Below, one piece after another: positions 24,381 to 32,874 of a stretch of DNA of 64,000 nt; positions within the stretch are counted from its first letter, which is position 1, and the number at the start of each line of letters is the position of its first letter. The notes beneath the pieces are model-generated. The model was not told where the DNA came from and did not search any database. It was given only the letters and a program-made list of their open reading frames with translations. A program made the translations under genes and the position numbers. The DNA is from Amycolatopsis bartoniae (GTDB lineage Bacteria; Actinomycetota; Actinomycetes; Mycobacteriales; Pseudonocardiaceae), in assembly GCF_014191255.1 (NCBI RefSeq), contig NZ_JACHWH010000005.1, positions 186,001 to 250,000 on the forward strand, read 5' to 3'.

Positions 24381-25925
24381 CTATCCCGCCCGCAGTTCAC
24401 GCTTGAGCACCTTCCCGCTGGCGTTGCGCGGGAACTCGGTGTCCACCGAGAACACCGCGGGCACCTTGTACCCGGCGAGGCGGGCCTTGCAGTACGCGCG
24501 CACCTCGTCCTCGGCCAGCGTGGCGCCGTCTTCGAGGATCACGTGCGCCCGCACGATCTCGCCCCAGTGCTCGTCCGGCACGCCGACCACGGCGACCTCG
24601 CGGACCCCGGGATAGGTGCCGAGCACGTCCTCGATCTCCGCGGGGTAGATGTTCTCGCCCCCGCGGATGATCATGTCCTTCTTGCGGCCGTTGAGGTAGA
24701 GGTAGCCCGCCTCGTCCCGCCAGGCCAGGTCGCCGCCGCGGAACCAGCCGTCCACCAGCACCTTCGCGGTCTCCTCCGGTTGCCCGAGGTAGCCCGACAT
24801 CACCGCGTCCGCGCGGGTCACGATCTCGCCGACCTCGCCGTCGGGCACGTCACTGAGCCCCGTGTCGTCGTCGGGGTCGCACAGCCGCAGCGACACGCCC
24901 ATGCCCGCCTTGCCGATCGAGCCGAGCAGGTGCTCCTGCCCGGCCAGCGCGAGGCGGTGGTCCTCCGGCGTGAGCACGGTCTGCAACCCGGCCTCCGTGC
25001 CCGCGCCGAACATGTTCATGAAGTCGCACGAGAACCGGCTCATCGCCCGCCGCAGCAGCGCCGGGGACATCGGCGCGGCGCCGTACCCGATGGACCTGAG
25101 GTTCGAGAAGTCCCCCTGGGCCACGGCCGGCTCGTGCAGCAGCGTGTCGATCATCGTCGGCACCAGGAACACACCGTCGAGCCCGCCGCGCGCCATCCAG
25201 TGCGCGACCGTCGGGGCGTCGAACGCGGGCAGCACCAGCGAGGTGTGCCCGCGTGCCACGCCGGACAGCGTGTAGAGCATGCCGCCGACGTGGAACAGCG
25301 GGGCCGCCGAGTAGTGGAACGACAGGTTGGTCATCCGCCGTTCCACGATGCACTGCATGACCATGTGCTTGGCCATCCGCTGCGAGTGCAGGACGCCCTT
25401 CGGCAGCGCCGTGGTGCCGCTGGTGAACGCGAGGCACACGATGTCCGAGTCGGCCACCGGGACGTCGATCTCCTCGTCCGGGGAGGCGGCGACGAGCCCC
25501 TCGTAGGACTCGTCGCCGGACTCGGAGTCGTAGCTGATCACCGTCTTGAGCCCCGGTACGTCGACCCCGCGCACGAGGCCGGTGTAGCGGTCGCTGTAGA
25601 ACAGCACCTTCGCCTCGGCGGTGCGCAGCAGCGCCTGCAGCTCGGGACGGGCCAGCCGGAAGTTCAGCGGCACGTACAGCGCGCCGAGCTTCATGCAGGC
25701 GAGCAGGGTCTCCACGTACTGCGCGGAGTCGGTGGCGAACAGCGCCACCCGGTCGCCCTGGGAGACCCCCATGCGCCGCAACGCCGAGGCGATGCGGTTG
25801 ACCCGGCTGTTGACCTCACGGAACGTGAAGCTCGCCGTGTCGGTGACGAAGCACGCCCGGTTCGGGACCGTGCTCGCGTTGATGCGGATCCAGTCCGCGA
25901 CGCGCGAGTTCTGCTGGACGGACAT
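24381..25925 (-). CDS. Acyl-CoA synthetase (FadD-type AMP-forming ligase)
   Basis: A 514-residue ANL ligase. FTSGTTALPKGVLHS near residue 168 is the P-loop, MNMFGAGTEAG the A5 motif, GDLAWRDEAGYLYLNGRKKD the hinge region and RNASGKVLKREL the catalytic Lys motif. The ATG at 25925 has GAAGGAG 5 bases before it, better than the GTG two codons upstream. It follows a luciferase-like monooxygenase after 27 bases and probably activates the acid made by the oxygenase steps. Confidence 0.93.
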   Translation of the reverse strand: MSVQQNSRVADWIRINASTVPNRACFVTDTASFTFREVNSRVNRIASALRRMGVSQGDRVALFATDSAQYVETLLACMKLGALYVPLNFRLARPELQALLRTAEAKVLFYSDRYTGLVRGVDVPGLKTVISYDSESGDESYEGLVAASPDEEIDVPVADSDIVCLAFTSGTTALPKGVLHSQRMAKHMVMQCIVERRMTNLSFHYSAAPLFHVGGMLYTLSGVARGHTSLVLPAFDAPTVAHWMARGGLDGVFLVPTMIDTLLHEPAVAQGDFSNLRSIGYGAAPMSPALLRRAMSRFSCDFMNMFGAGTEAGLQTVLTPEDHRLALAGQEHLLGSIGKAGMGVSLRLCDPDDDTGLSDVPDGEVGEIVTRADAVMSGYLGQPEETAKVLVDGWFRGGDLAWRDEAGYLYLNGRKKDMIIRGGENIYPAEIEDVLGTYPGVREVAVVGVPDEHWGEIVRAHVILEDGATLAEDEVRAYCKARLAGYKVPAVFSVDTEFPRNASGKVLKRELRAG

Positions 25926-25952
25926 GCGCACTCCTTCGTGCAGCCATGAGGG

Positions 25953-27038
25953 TCACGACAGCTTCGGCAGCACCTCGGTGCCGATCAGTTCGATCGAACG
26001 CATGACCTTTTCGTGCGGGATGTCGTAGGACTGGACGAGCAGCATCAGCACGTCCACGCCCACCGCCTCGTAGCGGCGGCACATCTGCAGGAAGTGCTCG
26101 GGGTCCCCGCACAGCACGGTCTCGTTCCGCACCAGGTAGTCGAACGTCAGGTCTTCCAGCGACATGCCGCCGAGCAGCTTCCGCGCGTACTCGTAGCTGC
26201 CGAGGTTGGTGCCCTCCTGCCAGGCGCCCAGCTCGGCGATCGTCTTCAGTGACGACTGGATGTACCACGGGAAGGCGGTTTTGGCGTCCTCGTGCGCCTG
26301 CGCGGTGGTCTCGGCGCAGTGCGCCTGGGCGAAGGTCGCGATCCGGTTGTTGACGAACTTCCCGACCGGCCGCACCTGTTCGAGGCCCTCGCGGTAACGG
26401 CCGATGCGCTTGGTCAGCCCCTCCGGCGGGATCGCCACCGAGAACGACAGCAGCCCGAGCCCCTTGCGGCCCACGATCTCGTGACTGTCCGCACTGGACG
26501 TGGCGCCCCAGATCGGCGGGTGCGGCTGCTGGTACGGCTTCGGCACCACGCCACGGGGTGGCAGCTTGAAGTACTTGCCGTGCCAGCTGAACTCCTCCTC
26601 CGTCCAGCTGCCGACGATGACGTCGAGCGCCTCCTCCCACATCGGCCGCGTCTCGGGCGGGCTGATGCCGAAGCCCTCGATCTCGATGCGCGTGCCCGAG
26701 CGGCCGGTGCCGAACTCCAGGCGTCCCTTGGACAGCACGTCCACGGTGGCCGCGGCCTCGGCGGCGCGCACCGGGTGGTTGTACGGGAACGGCAGCAGCC
26801 GGACGCCGTGCCCGATCCGGATGTTCTGCGTGCGGGCGGCGATCGACCCGTAGAACACGCCGGGCGCGGACGAGAACGAGTACTCGTCGAGGAAGTGGTG
26901 CTCCACCGTCCACACGCTGTGGAACCCGAGCCGGTCGGCCAGCTCGATCTCCTGCAGGGTGTTCTCGAAGGCGTGGTAGGCGCTGTCGGGGCCCCACGGC
27001 CGCGGTACCGGCAGCTCGTAGATCAGGGCGAGCTTCAC
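25953..27038 (-). CDS. Luciferase-like flavin-dependent monooxygenase
   Basis: A 361-residue luciferase-family protein. HSVWTVEHHFLDEYSFSSAPG near residue 32 is the WxxEHHF motif of FMNH2-type members, RIGHGVRLLPFPYNHPVRAAEA and RLEFGTGRSGT follow. It starts at GTG 27038 in a GTGA overlap with the lactonase gene and GAGGGAGGACTC upstream. Such proteins insert oxygen using reduced flavin delivered by a separate reductase, which is encoded at 29032-29517. The length and the EHHF motif match the second copy at 27916-29010. Confidence 0.9.
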   Translation of the reverse strand: MKLALIYELPVPRPWGPDSAYHAFENTLQEIELADRLGFHSVWTVEHHFLDEYSFSSAPGVFYGSIAARTQNIRIGHGVRLLPFPYNHPVRAAEAAATVDVLSKGRLEFGTGRSGTRIEIEGFGISPPETRPMWEEALDVIVGSWTEEEFSWHGKYFKLPPRGVVPKPYQQPHPPIWGATSSADSHEIVGRKGLGLLSFSVAIPPEGLTKRIGRYREGLEQVRPVGKFVNNRIATFAQAHCAETTAQAHEDAKTAFPWYIQSSLKTIAELGAWQEGTNLGSYEYARKLLGGMSLEDLTFDYLVRNETVLCGDPEHFLQMCRRYEAVGVDVLMLLVQSYDIPHEKVMRSIELIGTEVLPKLS

Positions 27039-27919
27039 GAGTCCTCCCTCGTGGTGACCGAGCCCGTGTGCGATGCCGCGGGCGTCAGTCCCAGGTCGAA
27101 GGCCACCAGCTGCCCGGCGAGCCCATAGGTCACGTACAGGCGGCCGTCGTCGCCCGCACAACAGTTGGTCGGCTGGGTGCCGTCCCCCGTTTCGATCGTC
27201 TCCGCCAGTTCACCGCCGGAGTAGACGAAGATCGCGTTCCCGATGCTGCCGCACACGTACAGGCGGCCCTCGCCGTCGAAGCAGAGCCCGTCGGGCATGC
27301 CCGAGGGCAGCTTGCAGATCTGCTCCGGCTCGCCGAAGGTGCCGCCGGAGACCTCGAAGGCGAGCACCTTGCGGGTCAGCGACTGGGTCAGGTACAGCCG
27401 CCCGTCGGGTCCGAACGCGACACCGTTGGGCATCGCGGGCACCTCGGCCGAGCCCAGCACGCCGCCGTCGGCGCCGATCGCGACGACGTGGCCGGGGCTG
27501 ATGCCACGCAGGTTCTCCCAGTCGGCGCTGTCGGTGACGTACAGCGTCCCGTCCGGGCCGAAGCACAGGTCGTTCGGCCGGTGCGGCGCCGGGCCGGGGA
27601 ACGCGGGCGGCACCGTGGTGACCGTCCCGCCGGGATCGACGCGCTGCACGCAACCCTCCAGCTGCCGCGGCGCGTGCCAGTAGCCGGTGCCTTCGGCGGA
27701 CAGGCCGCCGTTGTTCGCGACGTACAGCTCGCCGTCCGCGCCGAGCGCGCTGCCGTTCGGGCCGCCACCGCAGTCCCCGAGCGGGGTCACCGTGCCGTCG
27801 GGCGCGACGCGGCTGATCGCCTCGCCCTTCATCTCCACCACCGCGACCGCGCCGTCACCGAGCCACGTGGGCCCTTCGGGGAAGCGCAGCCCTCCGGCGA
27901 CGACTCTCGGGGCCGTCAC
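27035..27919 (-). CDS. SMP-30/gluconolactonase family hydrolase
   Basis: A 294-residue six-bladed beta-propeller lactonase. FPEGPTWLGDGAVAVVEM near residue 12 provides the Glu ligand, NGSALGADGELYVANNGG and HRPNDLCFGPDGTLYVTDS the Asn and Asp metal ligands, and MPDGLCFDGEGRLYVCG the last blade motif. There is no signal peptide. It sits between two luciferase-like monooxygenases and overlaps both genes by 4 bases. A lactonase beside Baeyer-Villiger-capable oxygenases suggests that a cyclic ketone is turned to a lactone and opened. Confidence 0.9.
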   Translation of the reverse strand: MTAPRVVAGGLRFPEGPTWLGDGAVAVVEMKGEAISRVAPDGTVTPLGDCGGGPNGSALGADGELYVANNGGLSAEGTGYWHAPRQLEGCVQRVDPGGTVTTVPPAFPGPAPHRPNDLCFGPDGTLYVTDSADWENLRGISPGHVVAIGADGGVLGSAEVPAMPNGVAFGPDGRLYLTQSLTRKVLAFEVSGGTFGEPEQICKLPSGMPDGLCFDGEGRLYVCGSIGNAIFVYSGGELAETIETGDGTQPTNCCAGDDGRLYVTYGLAGQLVAFDLGLTPAASHTGSVTTREDS

Positions 27920-29010
27920 GAGGCCGCCGCCTCTTCGAACTCGTAGCGGGGCAGCTCCTTGACCCGCGGCATCACCTCCGCCGCGAACAGGCGCATGTTG
28001 GCCTCCGCGGTCTCGTAGCTCATGCCGGAGAACGAGCACACCGCGTTGAACCCGTCGTTGCCCACCTTGGAGCGGATGTCGAGGATGCGCTCGTAGCACT
28101 GGTCGGGCGTGCCGTAGATCTGCAGCTCGATGAAGTTGTCGACGACCTTGCCCGACCCCTTGTGCTGGATGTAGGAGGCCAGCGAGCGGTAGTACTCGTA
28201 GCCCTGCGTGCTGGCGAAGTGCCGGCCGCCGAGCTCGTAGTGCGACATCACCGACTCGTAGTAGCCGCCGATGTACTCCTGCGCCATGTCCTTCGCCTTG
28301 ACCGGGTCGTTGTCGCAGCACACCCAGCCGGTGACCATCGGCGCCGGCGCCTCCACGCCCTTCAGCTCGCGGAACTGCTCGCGGTACTGGGCCATGTCGT
28401 CGGAGACCTCGTCCCAGTCCTTCTGGGGGTTGATCAGGATCCCGGCGCCGACGTCGGCCATGATCCGCACCGACTCGGGCGACACCGCCGCGGCGTAGAG
28501 CCGGTCGCGGAAGGACTTCACCGGCCGGGGCCGCAGGTCGCGCTTCGGGATCTGGTAGTACTTCCCGTCCGCCTCGACCACGCCGGTCTCCAGCGCGCGC
28601 AGCACGATCTCGGCCGACTCGACGAACCGGGCACGCGACTCGCCCATCGGGACGCGCAGGCCCTCGAACTCGATCCGGCCGAGCCCGCGGCCCATGCCGA
28701 AGACGAACCGCCCGCCGGACATCAGGTCCAGCATCGTCACCTGTTCGGCGACCCGCACCGGGTCGTGCCACGGCAGGATCACCGCGCCCGAGCCGAGCAG
28801 GATGTTCCTGGTGCGCCCCGCCATGTAGGACAGGAACTGGATCGGGTCCGGGCACATCGTGTAGGAGGTGAAGTGGTGCTCGACGCCCCACAGCATCTCG
28901 AAGCCCAGCGGTTCGGCCAGGTCGCACAGGCGCAGCTCGTCGGAGTAGACACGCTGGTCGTCCTTCGCGTCGCCGCCGCCCTGGAAAATGCTCGTGTATC
29001 CGACTCGCAT
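27916..29010 (-). CDS. Luciferase-like flavin-dependent monooxygenase
   Basis: A 364-residue paralog of the product of 25953-27038. EMLWGVEHHFTSYTMCPDP near residue 38 holds the EHHF motif; ILLGSGAVILPWHDPVRVAEQ and RFVFGMGRGLGRIEFEG follow. The ATG at 29010 follows AGAAAGAAGG. It lies 21 bases after the flavin reductase, so it should receive reduced flavin. Two EHHF-type copies in one operon could be subunits of one oxygenase or act at two steps. Confidence 0.9.
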   Translation of the reverse strand: MRVGYTSIFQGGGDAKDDQRVYSDELRLCDLAEPLGFEMLWGVEHHFTSYTMCPDPIQFLSYMAGRTRNILLGSGAVILPWHDPVRVAEQVTMLDLMSGGRFVFGMGRGLGRIEFEGLRVPMGESRARFVESAEIVLRALETGVVEADGKYYQIPKRDLRPRPVKSFRDRLYAAAVSPESVRIMADVGAGILINPQKDWDEVSDDMAQYREQFRELKGVEAPAPMVTGWVCCDNDPVKAKDMAQEYIGGYYESVMSHYELGGRHFASTQGYEYYRSLASYIQHKGSGKVVDNFIELQIYGTPDQCYERILDIRSKVGNDGFNAVCSFSGMSYETAEANMRLFAAEVMPRVKELPRYEFEEAAAS

Positions 29011-29031
29011 CGGGAATGACCTTCTTTCTGG

Positions 29032-29517
29032 TTACGAGAGCCGCTGGTAGGTGCCGTGGCAGAAGATGAGGGGACGGCCCGCGGGCCGCACGGAGAGCTC
29101 GTGGACGTCGGCGAGGACGAAGACGTGGTCGCCGGCGTCGGTGACCGAGTGCGTGGTGCAGTCGAACCAGGCGAGCGCGCCGTCGAGCACGGGCGAGCCC
29201 AGCGGCGACGGCTCCCACCGCACGCCGCCGAACTTGTTCCCGCCGGAGACCGCGAACGCCCGCGAGACGTCCTCGCCCTCCTCTCCGAGGACGTTGACGC
29301 AGAACCGGCCGAGCGGCTCGATCCGCGGCCACGTGCTGGAGGTGCGGGCCACGAAGAACCCGACCAGCGGCGGTTCCAGCGACACCGACACGAACGAGCC
29401 GACCGCGAGCCCGAGCGGGCCCTCCGGCGAGGCGGCCGAGACGACGGCCACGCCGGTGGGCACGTGCCGCATGACGTGCCGGAACCGGTCCGGCGTGACT
29501 CCTGCCGCCGTGGTCAT
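29032..29517 (-). CDS. Flavin reductase-like protein
   Basis: A 161-residue protein of the flavin reductase (HpaC-like) FMN-binding split-barrel family. FRHVMRHVPTGVAVVSA near residue 12, AVGSFVSVSLEPPLVGFFV near 38 and FCVNVLGEEGEDVSRAFA near 70 are the standard blocks. It would reduce FMN or FAD with NAD(P)H for the two luciferase-like monooxygenases that follow. The ATG at 29517 overlaps the ribBA stop as ATGA, so precursor supply, flavin reduction and oxygenation are encoded in succession. Confidence 0.92.
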   Translation of the reverse strand: MTTAAGVTPDRFRHVMRHVPTGVAVVSAASPEGPLGLAVGSFVSVSLEPPLVGFFVARTSSTWPRIEPLGRFCVNVLGEEGEDVSRAFAVSGGNKFGGVRWEPSPLGSPVLDGALAWFDCTTHSVTDAGDHVFVLADVHELSVRPAGRPLIFCHGTYQRLS

Positions 29518-30725
29518 CGCGCCTCCCGCAGGTCGGGGTCCAGTGCCAGGTCGTGCCCGAGCCGGGCCTGTTTCGTCCGCAGGTACCGCACGTTCTCCGG
29601 CGCCGGGACCGTCCGAAGTGGACACGCCGTCACCTTCAGCCCTTCCGCGGCCAGTGCGTGCACCTTGTCCGGGTTGTTGGTCAGCAGCGTGACCTCGCTC
29701 AGCCCGAGCCGCAGCAGCACGCGCGCGGCGGCGCGGAAGTCCCGTGCGTCGGCCGGATGCCCGAGCCGCAGGTTCGCGTCGACGGTGTCGGCGCCGCGGT
29801 CCTGCAGCGCGTAGGCGCGGAACTTGTCGGCGAGGCCGATGCCGCGGCCCTCGTGCCCGCGCTCGTAGACCAGGACTCCGCGCCGCGCCTGGGAAATCGT
29901 TTCGAGGCCGGCCCGCAGCTGCTCGCCGCAGTCGCAGCGCAGCGAGCCGAACAGGTCACCGGTCGCGCATTCCGAGTGCACCCGCACGAGGACGGGTTCC
30001 CCGGCCGAGAGGTCCCCGAGCGCGAGCACCAGGTGCTCGGCACCGTCGGGCTCGGTGCGCACCAGCGTCGCGGTGAACTCGCCGTGCGGCGTGGGCAGCG
30101 GGATGCTCGGCGTCTCCTCGGTCGCGCGCCCGCGGACTTCGATGAGGTCCTGGATCCCGATCAGCGGCAGGTCGTAGCGCCGCGCGAACTCCCGCACGTC
30201 CTCGCCGCGCACCATCTCCCCGTCGGGCCGGGACAGCTCGCAGATCACCATCACCGGGTCGATCCCGGCGAGCTCGCCCAGGTCGACCGCGGCCTCGGTG
30301 TGCCCGGCCCGGCCGAGCACGCCCTCGGGGTGCGCCCGCAGCGGGAACATGTGGCCGGGACGGGCGAAGTCCTCGGGGCGGGCGGCCGGATCGGCCAGCT
30401 TCCGCGCGGTGACCGCCCGGTCCGCCGCGCTCACGCCGGTGGTGGTGTGCTCGACCGCGTCCACCGTGACCGTGAAGGCCGTGCGGTGCCGTTCGGTGTT
30501 GTCGGCGACCATCAGCGGCAGGCCGAGCGCGTCGGCGCGGGCGGCGGGCATCGGCACGCACACGATGCCGGTGCAGTGCCGCAGCAGGAAGGCCATCTTC
30601 CCGGGTGTCATGTGCGCGGCGGCGAGGACGAGGTCGGCCTCGTTCTCGCGGTCCGCCGCGTCCGTCACGACGACGAACTCGCCGCGGACCACCGCTTCCA
30701 GCGCGTCGTGCACGGTGTCAGCCAT
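29514..30725 (-). CDS. ribBA: Bifunctional DHBP synthase / GTP cyclohydrolase II
   Basis: A 403-residue fusion. Residues 1-205 are RibB, which makes 3,4-dihydroxy-2-butanone 4-phosphate (DRENEADLVLAA, GHTEAAVDL). Residues 206-403 are RibA, which opens GTP (HSECATGDLFGSLRCDCGEQL with three zinc-binding Cys, and GHEGRGIGLADKFRAYALQ). Key residues are present, so both steps should work. The ATG at 30725 follows AAGGAGCGGGGCG. As the first gene of a monooxygenase operon it is probably an accessory copy that raises flavin supply; I see no FMN riboswitch before it. Confidence 0.95.
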   Translation of the reverse strand: MADTVHDALEAVVRGEFVVVTDAADRENEADLVLAAAHMTPGKMAFLLRHCTGIVCVPMPAARADALGLPLMVADNTERHRTAFTVTVDAVEHTTTGVSAADRAVTARKLADPAARPEDFARPGHMFPLRAHPEGVLGRAGHTEAAVDLGELAGIDPVMVICELSRPDGEMVRGEDVREFARRYDLPLIGIQDLIEVRGRATEETPSIPLPTPHGEFTATLVRTEPDGAEHLVLALGDLSAGEPVLVRVHSECATGDLFGSLRCDCGEQLRAGLETISQARRGVLVYERGHEGRGIGLADKFRAYALQDRGADTVDANLRLGHPADARDFRAAARVLLRLGLSEVTLLTNNPDKVHALAAEGLKVTACPLRTVPAPENVRYLRTKQARLGHDLALDPDLREAR

Positions 30726-30762
30726 CGCCCCGCTCCTTGCGTCATCGCTTGTGTTGACAGGA

Positions 30763-30804
30763 ACGGTAGCCCTTCCGCATTCCTGCGTCAACGTTTACGC
30801 TGAC
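30763..30804. promoter_or_regulatory. Promoter and operator of the ribBA operon
   Basis: On the minus strand TTGACG (plus 30786-30791) and TACCGT (30763-30768) have a 17-base spacer and fit a sigma-70 promoter for ribBA. GTCAACGT-TT-ACGCTGAC at 30787-30804 is an 8-2-8 dyad with one mismatch that covers the -35 box, so a bound regulator would block entry. It resembles the dyad at 18623-18640. The divergent E1 alpha gene starts at 30843 and may respond to the same protein. Confidence 0.6.
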
Positions 30805-30842
30805 AACAACTTCGCTGGTCGACGACGACAGGGGTTCCGGAC

Positions 30843-31856
30843 ATGACCGACGAGACCGCACCCGCCGAGTTCGCCCGCCCGGACGGCCGGGCACTCGCCC
30901 GCGAGATGATGCGGCGGATGCAGCGCGTCCGCCTGTTCGAGGAAGCCACCATCGCGCTGTTCCACGCCGGCGAGCTGCCCGCCATGGTGCACCTGTCCAT
31001 CGGGCAGGAGGCCGCGGTGGTCGGTGCCTGCCTGGCGACGGAGACCTCGGACTACATGACGGGCAACCACCGCTCGCACGGGCACCCGATCGCCAAGGGC
31101 GCCCGGCTCGACGCGCTGATGGCGGAGCTGCTGGGCAAGGCCACGGGCGTGTGCGGCGGCAAGGGCGGCAGCATGCACCTGGCGGACTTCTCGGTCGGCA
31201 GCCTCGGCGAGTCCGGCATCGTGGGGTCGGCGATCCCGGTGGCGACCGGGGCCGGGCTCGCCGCGCAGGTCCGCGGCAGCGGCCAGGTGGCGCTGTGCTT
31301 CTTCGGCGACGGCGCGGCCAGCGAGGGCGTGCTGCACGAGTCGATGAACCTGGCCGGGATCTGGCACCTGCCGGTGATCTACTTCTGCGAGAACAACGGG
31401 TACGCGGTGAGCGTCACGGCCGAGGAGTCGTTGTCGGTGCCCGATGTCGCGATGCGGGCGGCCGGGTACGGGATGCCCGGCACGGTGGTCGACGGGCAGG
31501 ACGTGCTCGCGGTGTACCGGGCCACGCGCGACGCGGTGTCCCGCGCCCGGGCGGGCGAGGGGCCGAGCCTGGTGGAGGCGAAGACGTACCGCTTCCACGA
31601 GCACGCCTACGGGCTGGTGGTGCCGCAGCCGTACCGTGACCAGTCCGTTGTGGACAAGTGGTTCGAAACGGTGGATCCTTTGACGCTGTTCGCCGAACGG
31701 CTGCTGGGCTGGGGCCTGTTCACGGCCGATGAGTTGGCCGCGTTGCGCGACGAGGTTCAGTCCGAAGTAGACGCCGCGGTCGAGTTCGCCCGCGAGTCCC
31801 CGTTCCCGCCGCCGGAAGCGGCGTACACCGATCTCTACTCGGAGGTGACCGCGTGA
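30843..31856 (+). CDS. Thiamine-dependent dehydrogenase E1 component, alpha subunit
   Basis: A 337-residue E1 alpha of the pyruvate/acetoin/branched-chain 2-oxo acid dehydrogenase type. MTGNHRSHGHPIAKG near residue 62, GKGGSMHLAD near 108 and GDGAASEGVLHESMNLA with ENNGYAVS near 157-185 give the TPP and Mg site. The ATG follows GGGGTTCC, a poor ribosome site. It overlaps the beta gene by GTGA. Size and sequence favour the acetoin dehydrogenase-like branch over pyruvate dehydrogenase. It would decarboxylate a 2-oxo acid or cleave a diketone and pass the acyl group to lipoyl. Confidence 0.92.
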   Translation: MTDETAPAEFARPDGRALAREMMRRMQRVRLFEEATIALFHAGELPAMVHLSIGQEAAVVGACLATETSDYMTGNHRSHGHPIAKGARLDALMAELLGKATGVCGGKGGSMHLADFSVGSLGESGIVGSAIPVATGAGLAAQVRGSGQVALCFFGDGAASEGVLHESMNLAGIWHLPVIYFCENNGYAVSVTAEESLSVPDVAMRAAGYGMPGTVVDGQDVLAVYRATRDAVSRARAGEGPSLVEAKTYRFHEHAYGLVVPQPYRDQSVVDKWFETVDPLTLFAERLLGWGLFTADELAALRDEVQSEVDAAVEFARESPFPPPEAAYTDLYSEVTA

Positions 31857-32857
31857 CCGCCGCGACCACCCGGGCGAAACAGCTCGGCTTCCTGCAGGCG
31901 ATCAACCGCGCCCAGCGCGAGGAGATGGCGCGCGACGAGCGCGTGCTCCTGATGGGACAGGACCTGCGCGCCAACGTGTTCGGCGCCGCGGCCGGCGCGC
32001 TGGACGCGTTCGGGCCCTCGCGCGTGCGTGACCTGCCGCTCGCCGAGGCCGGGTCGATCGGCGTCGCGGCCGGTGCCGCGATGGCCGGGCTGCGCCCGAT
32101 CGTCGACCTGACGGTGGCGAGCTTCGTGTTCGGGGCGATGGACCAGTTCGTGTCGCAGCTGGCCAAGGCGCGGTACATGTTCGGCGGCCAGGCCACGCTG
32201 CCGGTCGTCGTGCGGGCGGCGCTCTACTACCACGGCGGGACGGCGGGCCACCACGCCGACCGGCCGTACCCGATGTTCATGAACGTGCCGGGGCTCAAGG
32301 TGATCCTGCCGTCGACGGCGCCGGACCTGCTGGGGCTGCTGAAGTCCGCGATCCGCGACGACAACCCGGTGCTGTGCTTCGAGGACGCGAACCTGTGGGG
32401 CCGCAGGGGCCGCGGGCCGATGGTCCCCGAGGACACCGACCACGTCGTGCCACTCGGGTCGGCCGCGATCCGGCAGCCCGGTACCGACGTGACGATCGTG
32501 GGCATCGGGCTGGGCAGCGTGCTCGCACTGGAGGCCGCGAAGGAGCTGGCGGCGGACGGGATCAGCGCGGAGGTGATCGACCCGCGCACACTGGTGCCGA
32601 TGGACTGGCCGACGATCCTGGAGTCGGTGAGCCGGACGGGCCGGTGTGTCGTGGTGGACCCGGCGAACCGCACGTGCAGCGCGGCGAGCGAGATCGCGGC
32701 GCGGGTGGTGGAGGACTGCTTCGGGGCGCTGCGCGGCCCGGTCGTGCGGGTGACGACCGATGACATCCACGTGCCGTTCAGCCCCGCGCTGGAGAAGCAG
32801 ATCTACCCGACGAAGGACAAGGTGGTGGCCGCCGCGCGCCGCGCGCTGGCCGGCTGA
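31853..32857 (+). CDS. Thiamine-dependent dehydrogenase E1 component, beta subunit
   Basis: A 334-residue E1 beta subunit, coupled to the alpha gene. GFLQAINRAQREEMARDERVLLMGQDL at the N-terminus, LPLAEAGSIGVAAGAAMAGLRPIVDL near 62 with the conserved catalytic Glu, and EVIDPRTLVPMDWPTI in the C-terminal transketolase-type domain are clear. The alpha2beta2 heterotetramer would be cytoplasmic. An 80-residue lipoyl protein follows; genes for a catalytic E2 and for E3 are not next to it. Confidence 0.92.
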   Translation: MTAATTRAKQLGFLQAINRAQREEMARDERVLLMGQDLRANVFGAAAGALDAFGPSRVRDLPLAEAGSIGVAAGAAMAGLRPIVDLTVASFVFGAMDQFVSQLAKARYMFGGQATLPVVVRAALYYHGGTAGHHADRPYPMFMNVPGLKVILPSTAPDLLGLLKSAIRDDNPVLCFEDANLWGRRGRGPMVPEDTDHVVPLGSAAIRQPGTDVTIVGIGLGSVLALEAAKELAADGISAEVIDPRTLVPMDWPTILESVSRTGRCVVVDPANRTCSAASEIAARVVEDCFGALRGPVVRVTTDDIHVPFSPALEKQIYPTKDKVVAAARRALAG

Positions 32858-32874
32858 GTAGCGAGGAGAAACCG

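Noticed and set aside
27035-29332. A 765-codon open frame covering the lactonase and more
   Set aside because: Only the part from GTG 27919 matches the SMP-30 fold; the rest is an antisense-like frame over the luciferase-like gene.
29514-30842. FMN riboswitch before ribBA
   Set aside because: The leader is under 60 bases from the inferred start and lacks the conserved RFN element blocks.
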